Assembly: GCA_964401385.1 (NCBI GenBank)
Contig: CAYNYF010000001.1
Coordinates: 56,312 to 120,311 of the forward strand
Direction: 5' to 3'
From: CAYNYF01 sp964401385
GTDB lineage: Bacteria; Planctomycetota; Phycisphaerae; SM23-33
DNA length: 64,000 nt
Part shown: piece by piece, positions 24,561 through 32,768 of the stretch
Numbering within the stretch: the stretch's first letter is position 1
Layout: each line of letters starts with the position of its first letter
Translations under genes and position numbers: made by a program
Notes under the pieces: model-generated
Told to the model about the DNA's origin: nothing
Databases searched by the model: none
Seen by the model: only the letters and a program-made list of their open reading frames with translations

Positions 24561-25493
24561 CTACTGCGGGGCCGGGATGGTCTGAAGGATCTTCTCGACG
24601 ATCGCCTCGGCACCGTAGGAGCCGTCCTGGGCGACGGCCTTGATCAGCAGCCGGTGGGCGACCACCGGGCTGACCAGCCGCTTGACGTCGTCGGGCACGA
24701 GGTAGTCCCTGCCGTCCATCAGGGCGGCGGCCCTGCCCGCCTGCACCAGCCCCAGCGCCCCGCGCGGGGAAAGCCCCAGCGCCAACTGCTCCTCCCGCCG
24801 GGTGGCCTCGCTGATGGAGACGACGTACTCCATGATGCCGTCGTCCACCCGCACCTCCAGCACCTGCCGCTGGAGCGCCAGCAGCTCCTCCAGGTCCATC
24901 ACCGGCTCCAGGTTCTGCAAGCGCCGCCGCGAGGGCTGCTCCAGCAGGATCCGGCGCTCGGTGGGCCGGTCGGGGTAGCCGATGCGAATCCGCATCATGA
25001 ACCGGTCCAGTTGGTTCTCGGGCAGGAAGTAGGTCCCCTCGAACTGGAACGGATTCTGCGTGGCGATGACCATGAAGGGCGGGCCGAGGGGATAGGTCGC
25101 CCCGTCCATGGTGACCTGGGATTCGTTCATTGCCTCCAGCAGGGCCGACTGCGTCCGCGGGGTGGTGCGGTTGATCTCGTCGGCCAGGACGATGTGGGCG
25201 AAGATGGGTCCGCGCTTGAACTGGAACTGGCCGGTCTCGGCGTTGTACACGCTGACGCCGAGGATGTCGGTGGGCAGCATGTCGGGGGTGAGCTGTATGC
25301 GACTGAAGGTGCAGTTGACGCTGCGGGCGATGGCCCGCGCCAGCACCGTCTTGCCCACGCCGGGCACGTCTTCCAGCAGGACGTGCCCGCCGGCCAGCAG
25401 CGCGATCAGCGCCTGCCGCACCGACTCGGTCTTGCCGAGGAGCACCGACTCCACGTTGGCCTGAAGCCGCCGAAGTTGCTCTGCCTGTGCCAT
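24561..25493 (-). CDS. MoxR family AAA+ ATPase
   Basis: 310 residues. Walker A is D42-V-P-G-V-G-K-T49, Walker B is I-V-L-A-D-E106-I-N-R, and sensor 1 is A-T-Q-N-P. The extended Q-N-P-F-Q-F-E-G-T-Y-F-L-P-E motif is diagnostic for MoxR. These chaperone-like ATPases act with DUF58/VWA proteins on partner complexes. ATG 25493 follows AAGGGG. First gene of the apparent operon MoxR, DUF58, TgpA-like; two REP-like hairpins lie immediately upstream. Confidence 0.92.
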   Translation of the reverse strand: MAQAEQLRRLQANVESVLLGKTESVRQALIALLAGGHVLLEDVPGVGKTVLARAIARSVNCTFSRIQLTPDMLPTDILGVSVYNAETGQFQFKRGPIFAHIVLADEINRTTPRTQSALLEAMNESQVTMDGATYPLGPPFMVIATQNPFQFEGTYFLPENQLDRFMMRIRIGYPDRPTERRILLEQPSRRRLQNLEPVMDLEELLALQRQVLEVRVDDGIMEYVVSISEATRREEQLALGLSPRGALGLVQAGRAAALMDGRDYLVPDDVKRLVSPVVAHRLLIKAVAQDGSYGAEAIVEKILQTIPAPQ

Positions 25494-25507
25494 CGTCCCC
25501 TTCGCCG

Positions 25508-25549
25508 CAGGCTTGCCAGCCTGAAAAGGTGGGTTGCTGCGCAACCCAC
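25508..25549. repeat. Two REP-like hairpins upstream of the MoxR gene
   Basis: CAGGCT/AGCCTG with a 4-nt loop (25508-25523), then GTGGGTTGC/GCAACCCAC with a 3-nt loop (25529-25549). The second word recurs near 53.2 and 53.4 kb as GGTGGGTTG...CAACCCACC followed by TTTTC, so it belongs to another dispersed palindrome family. Confidence 0.7.
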
Positions 25550-25631
25550 GCTACGCGACTTATCAGGTGTATTATAGTGCGCGGCCGGGCGGGCCGAAAG
25601 GGCCTACAGAGGCAACGCCCGGCAGGGCCGG

Positions 25632-26435
25632 CTATTGCTCCTCCGACGATTCTTCCAGGCCGTACTCGACCTCCCACGGCCAGAAGCTGTAGTCCGGCGT
25701 CGCCCACGCCCCGCGGACGATTTGCACGTAGCTGACGTGACCGTCCAGGAAGATCAGATTCATCCTGTCCCGGCGGTTGTGGAAGTTCGCGTCGTAGGGG
25801 GCTTCGAGCGTGCTGTAATACCACTGACAATCCCCGGCCAGGACCATGCGCCCGTGGGGAATCTCCACGTCGGCCAGCCGCACGGCCCCGTTCAGCCACC
25901 GACCGGCCTCGGCGTCGAAACGCTGCAACAGCATGTAGTTCATCATGTAGCTGTTGCCGAAATACTCATACGTCGAGACGCCCAGCGTGGGCGAGGTTCT
26001 GCCTTCCAGGCCGCGGATCTCCCGATCGGCCGGGCAGCGGAAGACCTCCGCGTGCATCTCCTCCCGCAGGGCCAGGGCCACGTACGGGTTCAGGGGGCGA
26101 TGGGCCAGCGTCCACGTCGGGTGGTTCCACTGCTGCACGCCGTTGCCGCCGTAGAACCAGTGCATGTTCTTCCAGGCCGGGGGGAAGGTTTCGTTGTTGG
26201 CCGGGAGGTACATCATCCAGCCCTGGCCGATGGCACGCAGGTGGGTGGCGCAGACGGCGACCTTGGCGCAGGCGCGGGCATTGGCCAGCATCGGCAGCAG
26301 CATGCTCACCAGAATGGCCACGATGCCGACGACCGTCAGCAGCTCGACCAGCGTGAACGCCCGCGGGCGGCGACGCCGCCCGATCTGTCCTCGATCCGTC
26401 CGGCCGCGGCCCGGCCGTTCGAAATGCCCGAACAT
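25632..26435 (-). CDS. Type II-secretion-like pseudopilin (prepilin-type N-terminal signal)
   Basis: 267 residues. A basic leader of 26 residues ends R-A, then F27-T-L-V-E31-L-L and a hydrophobic helix, which is the prepilin peptidase site; position -1 is Ala instead of the usual Gly. The rest resembles planctomycete H-x9-D-G / DUF1559-type proteins: a late I-F-L-D-G-H-V-S-Y motif is the X-D-G-H that typifies them. ATG 26435 follows GGAGAGG. Role: surface or periplasmic pilin-like protein; its machinery is not in this window. Divergent from the MATE gene. Confidence 0.85.
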   Translation of the reverse strand: MFGHFERPGRGRTDRGQIGRRRRPRAFTLVELLTVVGIVAILVSMLLPMLANARACAKVAVCATHLRAIGQGWMMYLPANNETFPPAWKNMHWFYGGNGVQQWNHPTWTLAHRPLNPYVALALREEMHAEVFRCPADREIRGLEGRTSPTLGVSTYEYFGNSYMMNYMLLQRFDAEAGRWLNGAVRLADVEIPHGRMVLAGDCQWYYSTLEAPYDANFHNRRDRMNLIFLDGHVSYVQIVRGAWATPDYSFWPWEVEYGLEESSEEQ

Positions 26436-26555
26436 CGTCCCTCTCCACTCAACAAGCGACGCTTCGGCCACCGACTATTATAACATCTCCGCGGGCAATC
26501 CAGAGGCTCCGGAAACCCGCCCGGGGCCCGGCGCTGGCGGCTCTTGGCGTTCGGC

Positions 26556-26584
26556 TTGACCGGCCCGGTTGACAGCGGTATGGT
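26556..26584 (+). promoter_or_regulatory. Putative promoter of the MATE gene
   Basis: TTGACC (26556-26561) and TATGGT (26579-26584) with a 17-bp spacer, 35 bp before the start codon. A second TTGACA at 26569 has no good -10 partner. Confidence 0.5.
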
Positions 26585-26618
26585 CTCCCGCTCATTAGCG
26601 CGCCCACCAGGAGCGGGA

Positions 26619-28112
26619 ATGGACGACCTGCGCGACGACAAGCCGCTATGGGGCATCGGCGAGGTGCTGAATCTGGCTTTCCCCGCCGCCGCCGGCATGA
26701 TCAGCGGGACCATCATGCAGTTCATCGACGGCTGGATGGTCTCCCGCCTGATCGGGCACCAGGCCTTCAGCGCCCAGTTCGTCTCGGCCATTCTGTCCTT
26801 CGTGCCCACCAGCCTGGGAATGGGCGTGATCGTCCTGGTGAACACCTTCGTCTCGCAGAACCTGGGCGCCAACCGGCTGCGGCGGTGCGGGCAGTACGGC
26901 TGGCACGGGCTGTACCTGGCGGCCGCCTACGGCGCGCTGCTGCTGCCGCTGGCGGCGCTGGCCGAGCCCATCTTCCAGGCGCTCAGCCGGCTGGTGCTGT
27001 GGCGCGGCGGGCGGGCGACGCCCGCCGGCGAGCTGGCCCTTCAGGCGGTGTACTTCCGCTACCTCATCATCGGCACGCCCATCATGCTCATGAGCCGGGC
27101 CCTGGGGCAGTTCTTCTTCGGCATTCACCGCCCCTGGGTGGTGGTGGTCGTGGCCATGCTGTCGGTGGGCGTCAACGTGGGCATGAACTACGTGCTGATC
27201 ACGGGCTACTGGATCTTCCCCGCCCTGGGGCTGAAGGGCGCGGCCATCGGCACGATCATCGGCTGGGCGGCGGCCTTCCTGATGCTGCTGGCGAGCTTCC
27301 TGGGCGCCAGCCACAATCGGCGTTTCCGCACGCGCCGGACTTGGCGGCCGCGGGTCAGGCTCTGCGCCGACGTCGTCCGCGTCGGCTGGCCCGCCGGCGT
27401 CCACTTCTGTCTGGACATCCTCGCCTGGAGCGTCTTCAACAGCGTCCTGGTCGGGCACTTCGGGCAGATTCACAAGGCCGCCTCGGCCGCGGCCGTGCGA
27501 TACATGCACATTTCCTTCATGCCCGCCATTGGCATCGGCATCGCCTGCACCGCCCTGGTGGGCCGGTACGTCGGCGCCGGCCGGCCGGAGCTGGCCCGCC
27601 GCCGGACCCACGCCGCCGTGCTCATCGCCGTGGCCTACATGGGCCTGTGCGGGCTGGTCTTCTGGGCGTTCCGGCGGCCGATGCTGGAGGTCTTCGCCAC
27701 CGTCCGCGACGGCGCGGGCATGTCCGCCGCCCAACGCGCCGCCGTGCACGCCGAGATCGTCCGCCTCGGGGCGACGGTGCTGATCTGCGCGGCCGTGTTC
27801 CAGTGCTTCGACGCCGTGGGCATCGTCTTCTCCAGCGCCCTGCGCGGGGCGGGCGACACCCTCTGGCCCATGATCGTCACCTTCCTGCTGAGCTGGAGCA
27901 TGATCGTCGGCGGCGGCATGGCCTTCATCAAGTGGGCGCCGCAGTTGGGCAGCATCGGGCCCTGGCTGGCGGCGTCGGCCTACGTGATGCTGCTGGGGCC
28001 GGTGATGGCGTGGCGGTTCGAGTCCGGCCCGTGGCGGAGAATCGATCTGCTCGGGCGCAAGGCTGCCGTGCCGATTCCGACTCCGCCCGCGCCCGCCCCG
28101 CCGGTACCCTAA
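26619..28112 (+). CDS. MATE family efflux transporter
   Basis: 497 residues with about twelve hydrophobic helices in two halves. The first half holds D-G-W-M-V-S-R-L-I-G and P-T-S-L-G-M-G-V-I-V-L-V-N-T-F-V, both MATE-like; the second holds R-G-A-G-D-T-L-W-P-M near residue 410, a conserved MATE loop. MATE proteins export cationic compounds using H+ or Na+ gradients; the substrate is unknown. ATG 26619 has AGGAG 5 bp upstream. The C-terminal tail is Pro-rich. It ends 75 bp before the ileS leader promoter. Confidence 0.88.
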   Translation: MDDLRDDKPLWGIGEVLNLAFPAAAGMISGTIMQFIDGWMVSRLIGHQAFSAQFVSAILSFVPTSLGMGVIVLVNTFVSQNLGANRLRRCGQYGWHGLYLAAAYGALLLPLAALAEPIFQALSRLVLWRGGRATPAGELALQAVYFRYLIIGTPIMLMSRALGQFFFGIHRPWVVVVVAMLSVGVNVGMNYVLITGYWIFPALGLKGAAIGTIIGWAAAFLMLLASFLGASHNRRFRTRRTWRPRVRLCADVVRVGWPAGVHFCLDILAWSVFNSVLVGHFGQIHKAASAAAVRYMHISFMPAIGIGIACTALVGRYVGAGRPELARRRTHAAVLIAVAYMGLCGLVFWAFRRPMLEVFATVRDGAGMSAAQRAAVHAEIVRLGATVLICAAVFQCFDAVGIVFSSALRGAGDTLWPMIVTFLLSWSMIVGGGMAFIKWAPQLGSIGPWLAASAYVMLLGPVMAWRFESGPWRRIDLLGRKAAVPIPTPPAPAPPVP

Positions 28113-28187
28113 GCGATCCTCGCGGCTGCCGCCGCCGAGCGAAGGCGCCGACGGCCAGTAACGTTCCTCTGCCGGCTGACATATTCA

Positions 28188-28215
28188 TTGACAGCCCCCG
28201 GCCGGCCGATATAAT
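28188..28215 (+). promoter_or_regulatory. Strong sigma-70-type promoter of the ileS leader
   Basis: Perfect consensus TTGACA (28188-28193) and TATAAT (28210-28215) with a 16-bp spacer. The start of transcription is expected near 28222, giving an untranslated leader of about 280 nt before ileS. Confidence 0.85.
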
Positions 28216-28256
28216 TCCCTCGAAAGAACGCCCCACAGGCGCACGGGAAAGGGTCC

Positions 28257-28367
28257 ATGCGGACGTCGCGGTACAATCAGAAGCTCGCTGGCACCGCTTC
28301 GACGGCGGTGCGTGCCCGCGTCCGCGCCGGCACTATCGCCATAGGGATCCGACACCGCGCGCCTTAG
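28257..28367 (+). CDS. Candidate ileS leader peptide (36 aa, Ile-rich near the end)
   Basis: A short frame opening with ATG 28257, 35 nt after the predicted transcription start and preceded by GGGAAAGGG (28245-28253). It encodes 36 residues; residues 26-32 read T-I-A-I-G-I-R with Ile codons ATC (28335), ATA (28341) and ATC (28347), then TAG at 28365. The stop lies inside the sequence CCTTAGGG that can pair with the ascending arm of the downstream terminator. The placement of three Ile codons a few codons before the stop, ahead of an isoleucyl-tRNA synthetase gene, is what a ribosome-mediated attenuator needs. Translation is inferred, not shown. Confidence 0.65.
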   Translation: MRTSRYNQKLAGTASTAVRARVRAGTIAIGIRHRAP

Positions 28368-28408
28368 GGCACACGTCAGAATTTCGCGTGCATCTGACGA
28401 CCCTGAGG
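28362..28408 (+). promoter_or_regulatory. Predicted antiterminator of the ileS attenuator
   Basis: CCTTAGGG (28362-28369, including the leader stop codon) can pair over 8 bp with CCCTGAGG (28401-28408), which is also the ascending arm of the terminator. Between them sits a 6-bp hairpin GTCAGA/TCTGAC (28375-28398). A ribosome stalled at the Ile codons would leave CCTTAGGG free; one that reaches the stop codon would cover it. Confidence 0.65.
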
Positions 28409-28433
28409 CTACCTTACGCTTCGGGGTCTTTTT
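28399..28433 (+). terminator. Intrinsic terminator in the ileS leader
   Basis: GACCCTGAGGC (28399-28409) pairs over 11 positions (two G-U) with GCTTCGGGGTC (28418-28428) around an 8-nt loop, followed by TTTTT (28429-28433). It is 68 bp before the ileS start codon, so it would stop transcription before the gene. Confidence 0.85.
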
Positions 28434-28501
28434 GTTTACGTGCAGAGGCGCCGCCGGCCCTGATGAACGCACCCGCCGGCGGAATCGTCAAGGAGCAGGC
28501 A

Positions 28502-31453
28502 ATGGGCAAGAGCTATAAGGAGACGCTGAACCTTCCGAAGACGGACTTCGACATGCGCGCCCGGCTGCTGGTCAAGGAGCCGGCCATTCAAGCCCGCTGG
28601 GCGGGGCAGGACCTCTACGGGCAGCTCCGCCGGGCGCGGGCGGGCGCCGAGCGGTTCATCCTCCACGACGGCCCGCCGTACGCCAACGCCAACATCCACA
28701 TGGGCCAGGCGCTGAACAAGGTGCTCAAGGACGTCGTCGTCCGCTGCAAGAACATGACCGGCTTCGACGCCCCGTATCTTCCCGGCTGGGACTGCCACGG
28801 ACAGCCCATCGAGCAGATGATCGTCGAGCGGCTCGGCGAGAAGATGGCGACGATGACGCCGATGCAGATTCGGCGAAGCTGCTTCGTCCACGCCGACAAG
28901 TTCGTCAAGCTTCAGTCCGAGCAGTTTCAGCGGCTGGGCGTGATGGGCGAGTTCCAGGCGGCGTACGTCACCATGACGGGCGAGTATGAGTCGGCCGTGC
29001 TGGAGGTCTTCGCCAAGCTTCTCGAGCAGGGCCTGGTGTACCGGCAGCTCCGGCCGGTGCACTGGTCGATCGAGAACCACACGGCCCTGGCCGAGGCCGA
29101 GCTGGAATACCACCAGCGCGAGGACGACAGCATCTACGTACTCTTCGCCGCGGACGACGAAGAGGCGCTCAAGCACGTCTTCGCCCTGGACGAGCCGGCG
29201 CCGGCGTACCTGATGATCTGGACCACCACGCCGTGGACGCTGCCGGCCAACCTGGCGGTGGCGGTGCACCCGGAGTTCGAATACTCGGCCGTCAAGTTCA
29301 CCCTCGCCGGGCGCGAGGTTATGGCCGTGATCGCCACCGAGTTGGTCGAGGCGACTCTCGCCGCCGGGGGCGTGAAGAAATGGGAGACGCTCGCCGCCGC
29401 CCGCGGGGCGGCGCTGACCGACAGCGGCATCCGCTATCGGCACCCGCTGATCGCCGAGAAGGCCTGCCCGGTGGTTCCGGCCAACTACGTCACCCTGGAA
29501 GACGGCACCGGCCTGGTCCACACCGCCCCCGGCCACGGGCTGGAGGACTACGGCACCGCCCTCAAGTGCGGGCTGGAGATCTACTGCCCCGTTCAGTCCG
29601 ACGGCACCTTCGATGAGACCGCCCCGCAGTTCCTCGTCGGCAAGAGCGTCTGGCAGGCCAACCCGCTGGTGGTGGACGCCCTGCGCGAGGCGGGCTCGCT
29701 TTTCCAACACAGCCGCGTCGTCCACTCCTATCCCCACGACTGGCGCTCCAAGACGCCCACGATCTTCCGGGCTACCAAGCAGTGGTTCGTGGCCGTGGAC
29801 CGCAAGATGAAGCGCGGCGGCACGCTGCGGGAGATGGCGATGGAGGCCTGCCGCCGGCCCGCCGCCGACGGCGGCATCGACTTCGTGCCGGGCTGGGGGC
29901 GAAACCGCCTGGCCGGCATGCTCGAGAGCCGCCCGGACTGGTGCATCTCGCGGCAGCGGAGCTGGGGCCTGCCCATACCCGCCTTTTACGACGGCGACGG
30001 GCGGGTGCTGATGACGCCGGCCTCCGTCCGCGCGGTCGCGCGCCACTTCGCCGAGCACGGCTCGGACTCCTGGTTCACGCACTCGGTGCCGGAGCTGCTG
30101 GGCGAGTACGATCCGTCCGAGGACTCGGACCTGCCGAAGGACTTCGAGGTGGATCTCTCGGCCCTCCACGCGGGCGAGGACATCATCGACGTGTGGTTTG
30201 AGTCCGGGTCGAGCTGGTTCGCCGTCGCCGTCCGGCGCGGGCTCATCGAGGAGGTGCCGGTGGATTTGTACCTGGAAGGCTCCGACCAGCATCGCGGCTG
30301 GTTTCAGCTTTCGCTGCTGCCGGCGATGGGAATGGTGGGCGCGCCGCCGTTCCGGACGGTGCTGACCCACGGCTTCGTGGTCACCGAGGAAGGCCACAAG
30401 ATGTCCAAGTCGCTGGGCAACGCCATCGACGTCATCGAGCAGCTTTCCCATCGCGGCGCCGACGTCCTGCGGCTGTGGGTGGCCTCGCAGAACTACCAGG
30501 ACGACGTCCGCTGCTCGGAGAAGCTGATCGCGCAGGCCGAGGACGCCTACCGGAAGATCCGCAACACGCTGCGGTACTGCATGGGCGCCTGCGCCGACTT
30601 CGACCCGGCCGCCGACGCCGCCGAGCCGGAGGCCCACTCGCTGGACCGCTGGATGCGGCTGCGCCTGCACCAGCTCATCCGCGACGTGCGGGCGGCCTAC
30701 GAGAGTTACGAGTTCCACCGGGCGGTGCGGCTGATGTACGAGTTCTGCACGGTCGAGGCCTCCAGCATTTACATGGCGGCGACCAAGGACCGGCTGTACT
30801 GCGAGCTGCCCGGTTCGCGGCGCCGGCGGTCCGGGCAGACCGTTCTCCACGAGGTTCTGGTGGCGCTGGTCAAGCTGTTGGCGCCGATCCTGCCCCACAC
30901 GGCCGAGGAGGCGTGGGGGCACATCCCCCACCGCGACCCGGCCGAGCCGGAGAGCGTCCACCTGGCGCTGCTGCCGGAGGTGGACGCCGAGGCGATGGAG
31001 CTGGCCGAGACCGTCGGGGCCGACTGGACCGAGTCCATGAAGTTCGAGCTGGAGACGCTCTCGCCCTCGCCGGTGATGATCTGGCAGCGACTGCTGGACC
31101 TCCGCGCCGAGGGGCTGGTCAAGCTGGAGGCCCTGCGAAATGCCGGCGTCAAGAACCCGCTCGACGCCGAGGCCGTCTTCACCATCGCCGCCGACGACGA
31201 CGCCTCCGAGGCTTTCCTGGAGACGTACCTCCAGGAGCTGGAAGACCTGCTGGGCGTGGGCTACGCCCGTATCGAAAAGGCCGGGAAGGCCGAGGCCGGC
31301 TCGCCCATCGCCGTCAACGTGGCCGACGTCCGCGACAAGTACGGCCGCTGCGCCCGCTCGTGGAAGCGGCGCCCGGACGTGGGGTCCGAGGCGGCCTGGC
31401 CGGACCTTTCGGCCCGCGACGCGGCCGTGATGAAGGAGCTGTCGAAGGAATAA
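28502..31453 (+). CDS. ileS: Isoleucyl-tRNA synthetase
   Basis: 983 residues, class I synthetase. G-P-P-Y-A-N-A-N-I-H66-M-G holds the HIGH-type motif, the editing (CP1) domain spans about 195-400, with T-T-P-W-T-L-P-A-N-L at 242-251, and K633-M-S-K-S637 is the second ATP-binding loop. The anticodon-binding domain follows from about 690. The C-terminal end has K-Y-G-R-C-A-R-S-W-K-R-R-P-D-V-G, which resembles the zinc-binding K-C-E-R-C-W-x-Y-R-P-E-V-G knuckle but keeps only one Cys, and the second Cys pair is missing. ATG 28502 follows AGGAG with 6-nt spacing. Expression is probably controlled by the leader attenuator. Confidence 0.96.
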   Translation: MGKSYKETLNLPKTDFDMRARLLVKEPAIQARWAGQDLYGQLRRARAGAERFILHDGPPYANANIHMGQALNKVLKDVVVRCKNMTGFDAPYLPGWDCHGQPIEQMIVERLGEKMATMTPMQIRRSCFVHADKFVKLQSEQFQRLGVMGEFQAAYVTMTGEYESAVLEVFAKLLEQGLVYRQLRPVHWSIENHTALAEAELEYHQREDDSIYVLFAADDEEALKHVFALDEPAPAYLMIWTTTPWTLPANLAVAVHPEFEYSAVKFTLAGREVMAVIATELVEATLAAGGVKKWETLAAARGAALTDSGIRYRHPLIAEKACPVVPANYVTLEDGTGLVHTAPGHGLEDYGTALKCGLEIYCPVQSDGTFDETAPQFLVGKSVWQANPLVVDALREAGSLFQHSRVVHSYPHDWRSKTPTIFRATKQWFVAVDRKMKRGGTLREMAMEACRRPAADGGIDFVPGWGRNRLAGMLESRPDWCISRQRSWGLPIPAFYDGDGRVLMTPASVRAVARHFAEHGSDSWFTHSVPELLGEYDPSEDSDLPKDFEVDLSALHAGEDIIDVWFESGSSWFAVAVRRGLIEEVPVDLYLEGSDQHRGWFQLSLLPAMGMVGAPPFRTVLTHGFVVTEEGHKMSKSLGNAIDVIEQLSHRGADVLRLWVASQNYQDDVRCSEKLIAQAEDAYRKIRNTLRYCMGACADFDPAADAAEPEAHSLDRWMRLRLHQLIRDVRAAYESYEFHRAVRLMYEFCTVEASSIYMAATKDRLYCELPGSRRRRSGQTVLHEVLVALVKLLAPILPHTAEEAWGHIPHRDPAEPESVHLALLPEVDAEAMELAETVGADWTESMKFELETLSPSPVMIWQRLLDLRAEGLVKLEALRNAGVKNPLDAEAVFTIAADDDASEAFLETYLQELEDLLGVGYARIEKAGKAEAGSPIAVNVADVRDKYGRCARSWKRRPDVGSEAAWPDLSARDAAVMKELSKE

Positions 31454-31471
31454 CCGGCCGGAGGCAAACGA

Positions 31472-31813
31472 ATGCAGGAAAGCCGCACAGAGCCGGCGGA
31501 GGCGGAACTGGACGAGGTGCCCCTGGCCGTGCTTCGCCGGGCGTGGTGGACCGGCATGTGGCGCGCCCGGCGAAACTGGCAGACTTGGCTGGGGCTTATG
31601 CTTTGCGGGGCGTGCGGCGGCCTGGGTGTGTACCTCGGCTTTACGGTGGCCCGGGAAAGCCTGCTGGTAGTGCAGTTGCTGATCTGCGCCGCCTTCGGCG
31701 TCCTCGGCGGGTTCGTGCTGAGCCGGACCTGGCTGCGCCAGGCGCGCAAGCACCTGCGGGCTTATCTCCGGCAAACCCGCCCCGGCGGGCGCGGCCCGGA
31801 GGCGAGCCCGTGA
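31472..31813 (+). CDS. Small two-helix membrane protein
   Basis: 113 residues: acidic N-terminus, two hydrophobic helices (about 37-58 and 64-84) rich in Gly and Leu, and a basic tail. No recognised family. GGAGG precedes the ATG. It begins 18 bp after ileS and is probably co-transcribed with it. Confidence 0.65.
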   Translation: MQESRTEPAEAELDEVPLAVLRRAWWTGMWRARRNWQTWLGLMLCGACGGLGVYLGFTVARESLLVVQLLICAAFGVLGGFVLSRTWLRQARKHLRAYLRQTRPGGRGPEASP

Positions 31814-32108
31814 AGGCGAAAGGCGGGCGGCTCGCCCGGCCCGGCCGACCTTCCGGCGCTGCAACGCTCCGTGCGGCTCGGTGACGGATTCCGTCTCGCC
31901 CGGCCATGTGTTTGCCGATACTCCAAGAGTGGGCTCCCTGCCGGGCGGGAGTCTCTGTCCGGCTCGGCCGGTATCCGGTAGAATCGCCCGGGCCGGCGCC
32001 TATAGAAGTAAACAGATATGTCCGGAGAAACGCCGGGGGGCAAGTGCGGGCATGCTGAACCCGGCGATCCGGGCGCATGCCTATGATGGGGTGAGTTACG
32101 GAGCGGAG

Positions 32109-32678
32109 ATGGGACGGATGCGAAGATCGGTTCGCGTGCTGTTGCGGAGGGCGGCGCACTCGATCCTGAGCCTGCACGGGTCGCCCCGGGACATCGCCCT
32201 GGGCACGGCCATCGGCGTCTTCGTGGCCTTCACCCCCACCGTCGGCTTACAGATGCTGATCGCCGCCTTGATCGCCACGCTGGTGCGGGCCAACCGCCCC
32301 GCCGCCGTCATCGGGCCGTGGATCACCAACCCCCTGACCATCCCTCCCATCTATGCCCTGACGTACTGGATCGGCACGTTCTTCCGCAAAGGCCCGGCCG
32401 CCGGCGAGGTCTACCACCGCCTGGTGGCCGTCGTCGCCAGCCTGAAGCAGTTCAGTTGGTTCGCCTTCCACAAGCAGTTGACGTCGTTCCTGAGGGCCAG
32501 CGCCAACGTATTCGTGCAGATGATGATCGGCGGGATCATCGTCGGGCTGATCTGCGCGGGCATCTCTTACCCGCTGATGCTGCGGGCGGTGAACCGCTAC
32601 CGCCGCCGCCGGCTGCGGAAACGCCACCTGCGCGAAATCCGCCCGGCCGACCGGGACGGCACCACGGCCGATTCGTGA
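32109..32678 (+). CDS. DUF2062 domain membrane protein
   Basis: 189 residues. The N-terminal P-R-D-I-A-L-G-T-A-I-G-V-F followed by F-T-P-T-V-G-L-Q-M and I-T-N-P-L-T-I-P-P is the DUF2062 signature; three hydrophobic helices are apparent (about 30-60, 68-88, 138-160), with a basic tail. Function of the family is unknown. Start 32109 is preferred because a TATGAT box (32083) and a GGAG ribosome site lie just upstream; an in-frame ATG at 32052 precedes that box. The roughly 295 bp before it hold no gene. Confidence 0.8.
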   Translation: MGRMRRSVRVLLRRAAHSILSLHGSPRDIALGTAIGVFVAFTPTVGLQMLIAALIATLVRANRPAAVIGPWITNPLTIPPIYALTYWIGTFFRKGPAAGEVYHRLVAVVASLKQFSWFAFHKQLTSFLRASANVFVQMMIGGIIVGLICAGISYPLMLRAVNRYRRRRLRKRHLREIRPADRDGTTADS

Positions 32679-32681
32679 ACT

Positions 32682-32739
32682 GCCTGCGGGGAACGGCCGC
32701 CGGTGTTTCCGCCCCGAGCAGGCGCACCCGCTTTTTTTT
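32682..32739 (+). terminator. Possible intrinsic terminator after the DUF2062 gene
   Basis: GCCTGCGGGG (32682-32691) can pair with CCCCGAGCAGGC (32712-32723, two bases bulged), and TTTTTTTT follows 8 nt later (32732-32739). The hairpin loop is large and the T-run is offset, so the call is tentative. The T-run lies close upstream of the -10 box of the next gene. Confidence 0.4.
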
Positions 32740-32768
32740 GCACCCGGACTATGGTAGCAGAGCGTCAC

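Noticed and set aside
28284..28301. T-box riboswitch in the ileS leader (GCTGGCACCGCT resembles the T-box core GGTGGnACCGCG)
   Set aside because: The terminator lies about 100 nt downstream and does not overlap this motif, as a T-box would require. The Ile-codon leader peptide and the CCTTAGGG/CCCTGAGG pairing explain the region better, and no specifier-loop stem was recognised.
28436..31864. Long open frame on the strand opposite ileS (over 1100 codons)
   Set aside because: It mirrors ileS, a certain gene; such frames are an effect of very high GC. Its composition is low-complexity and no domain is visible.
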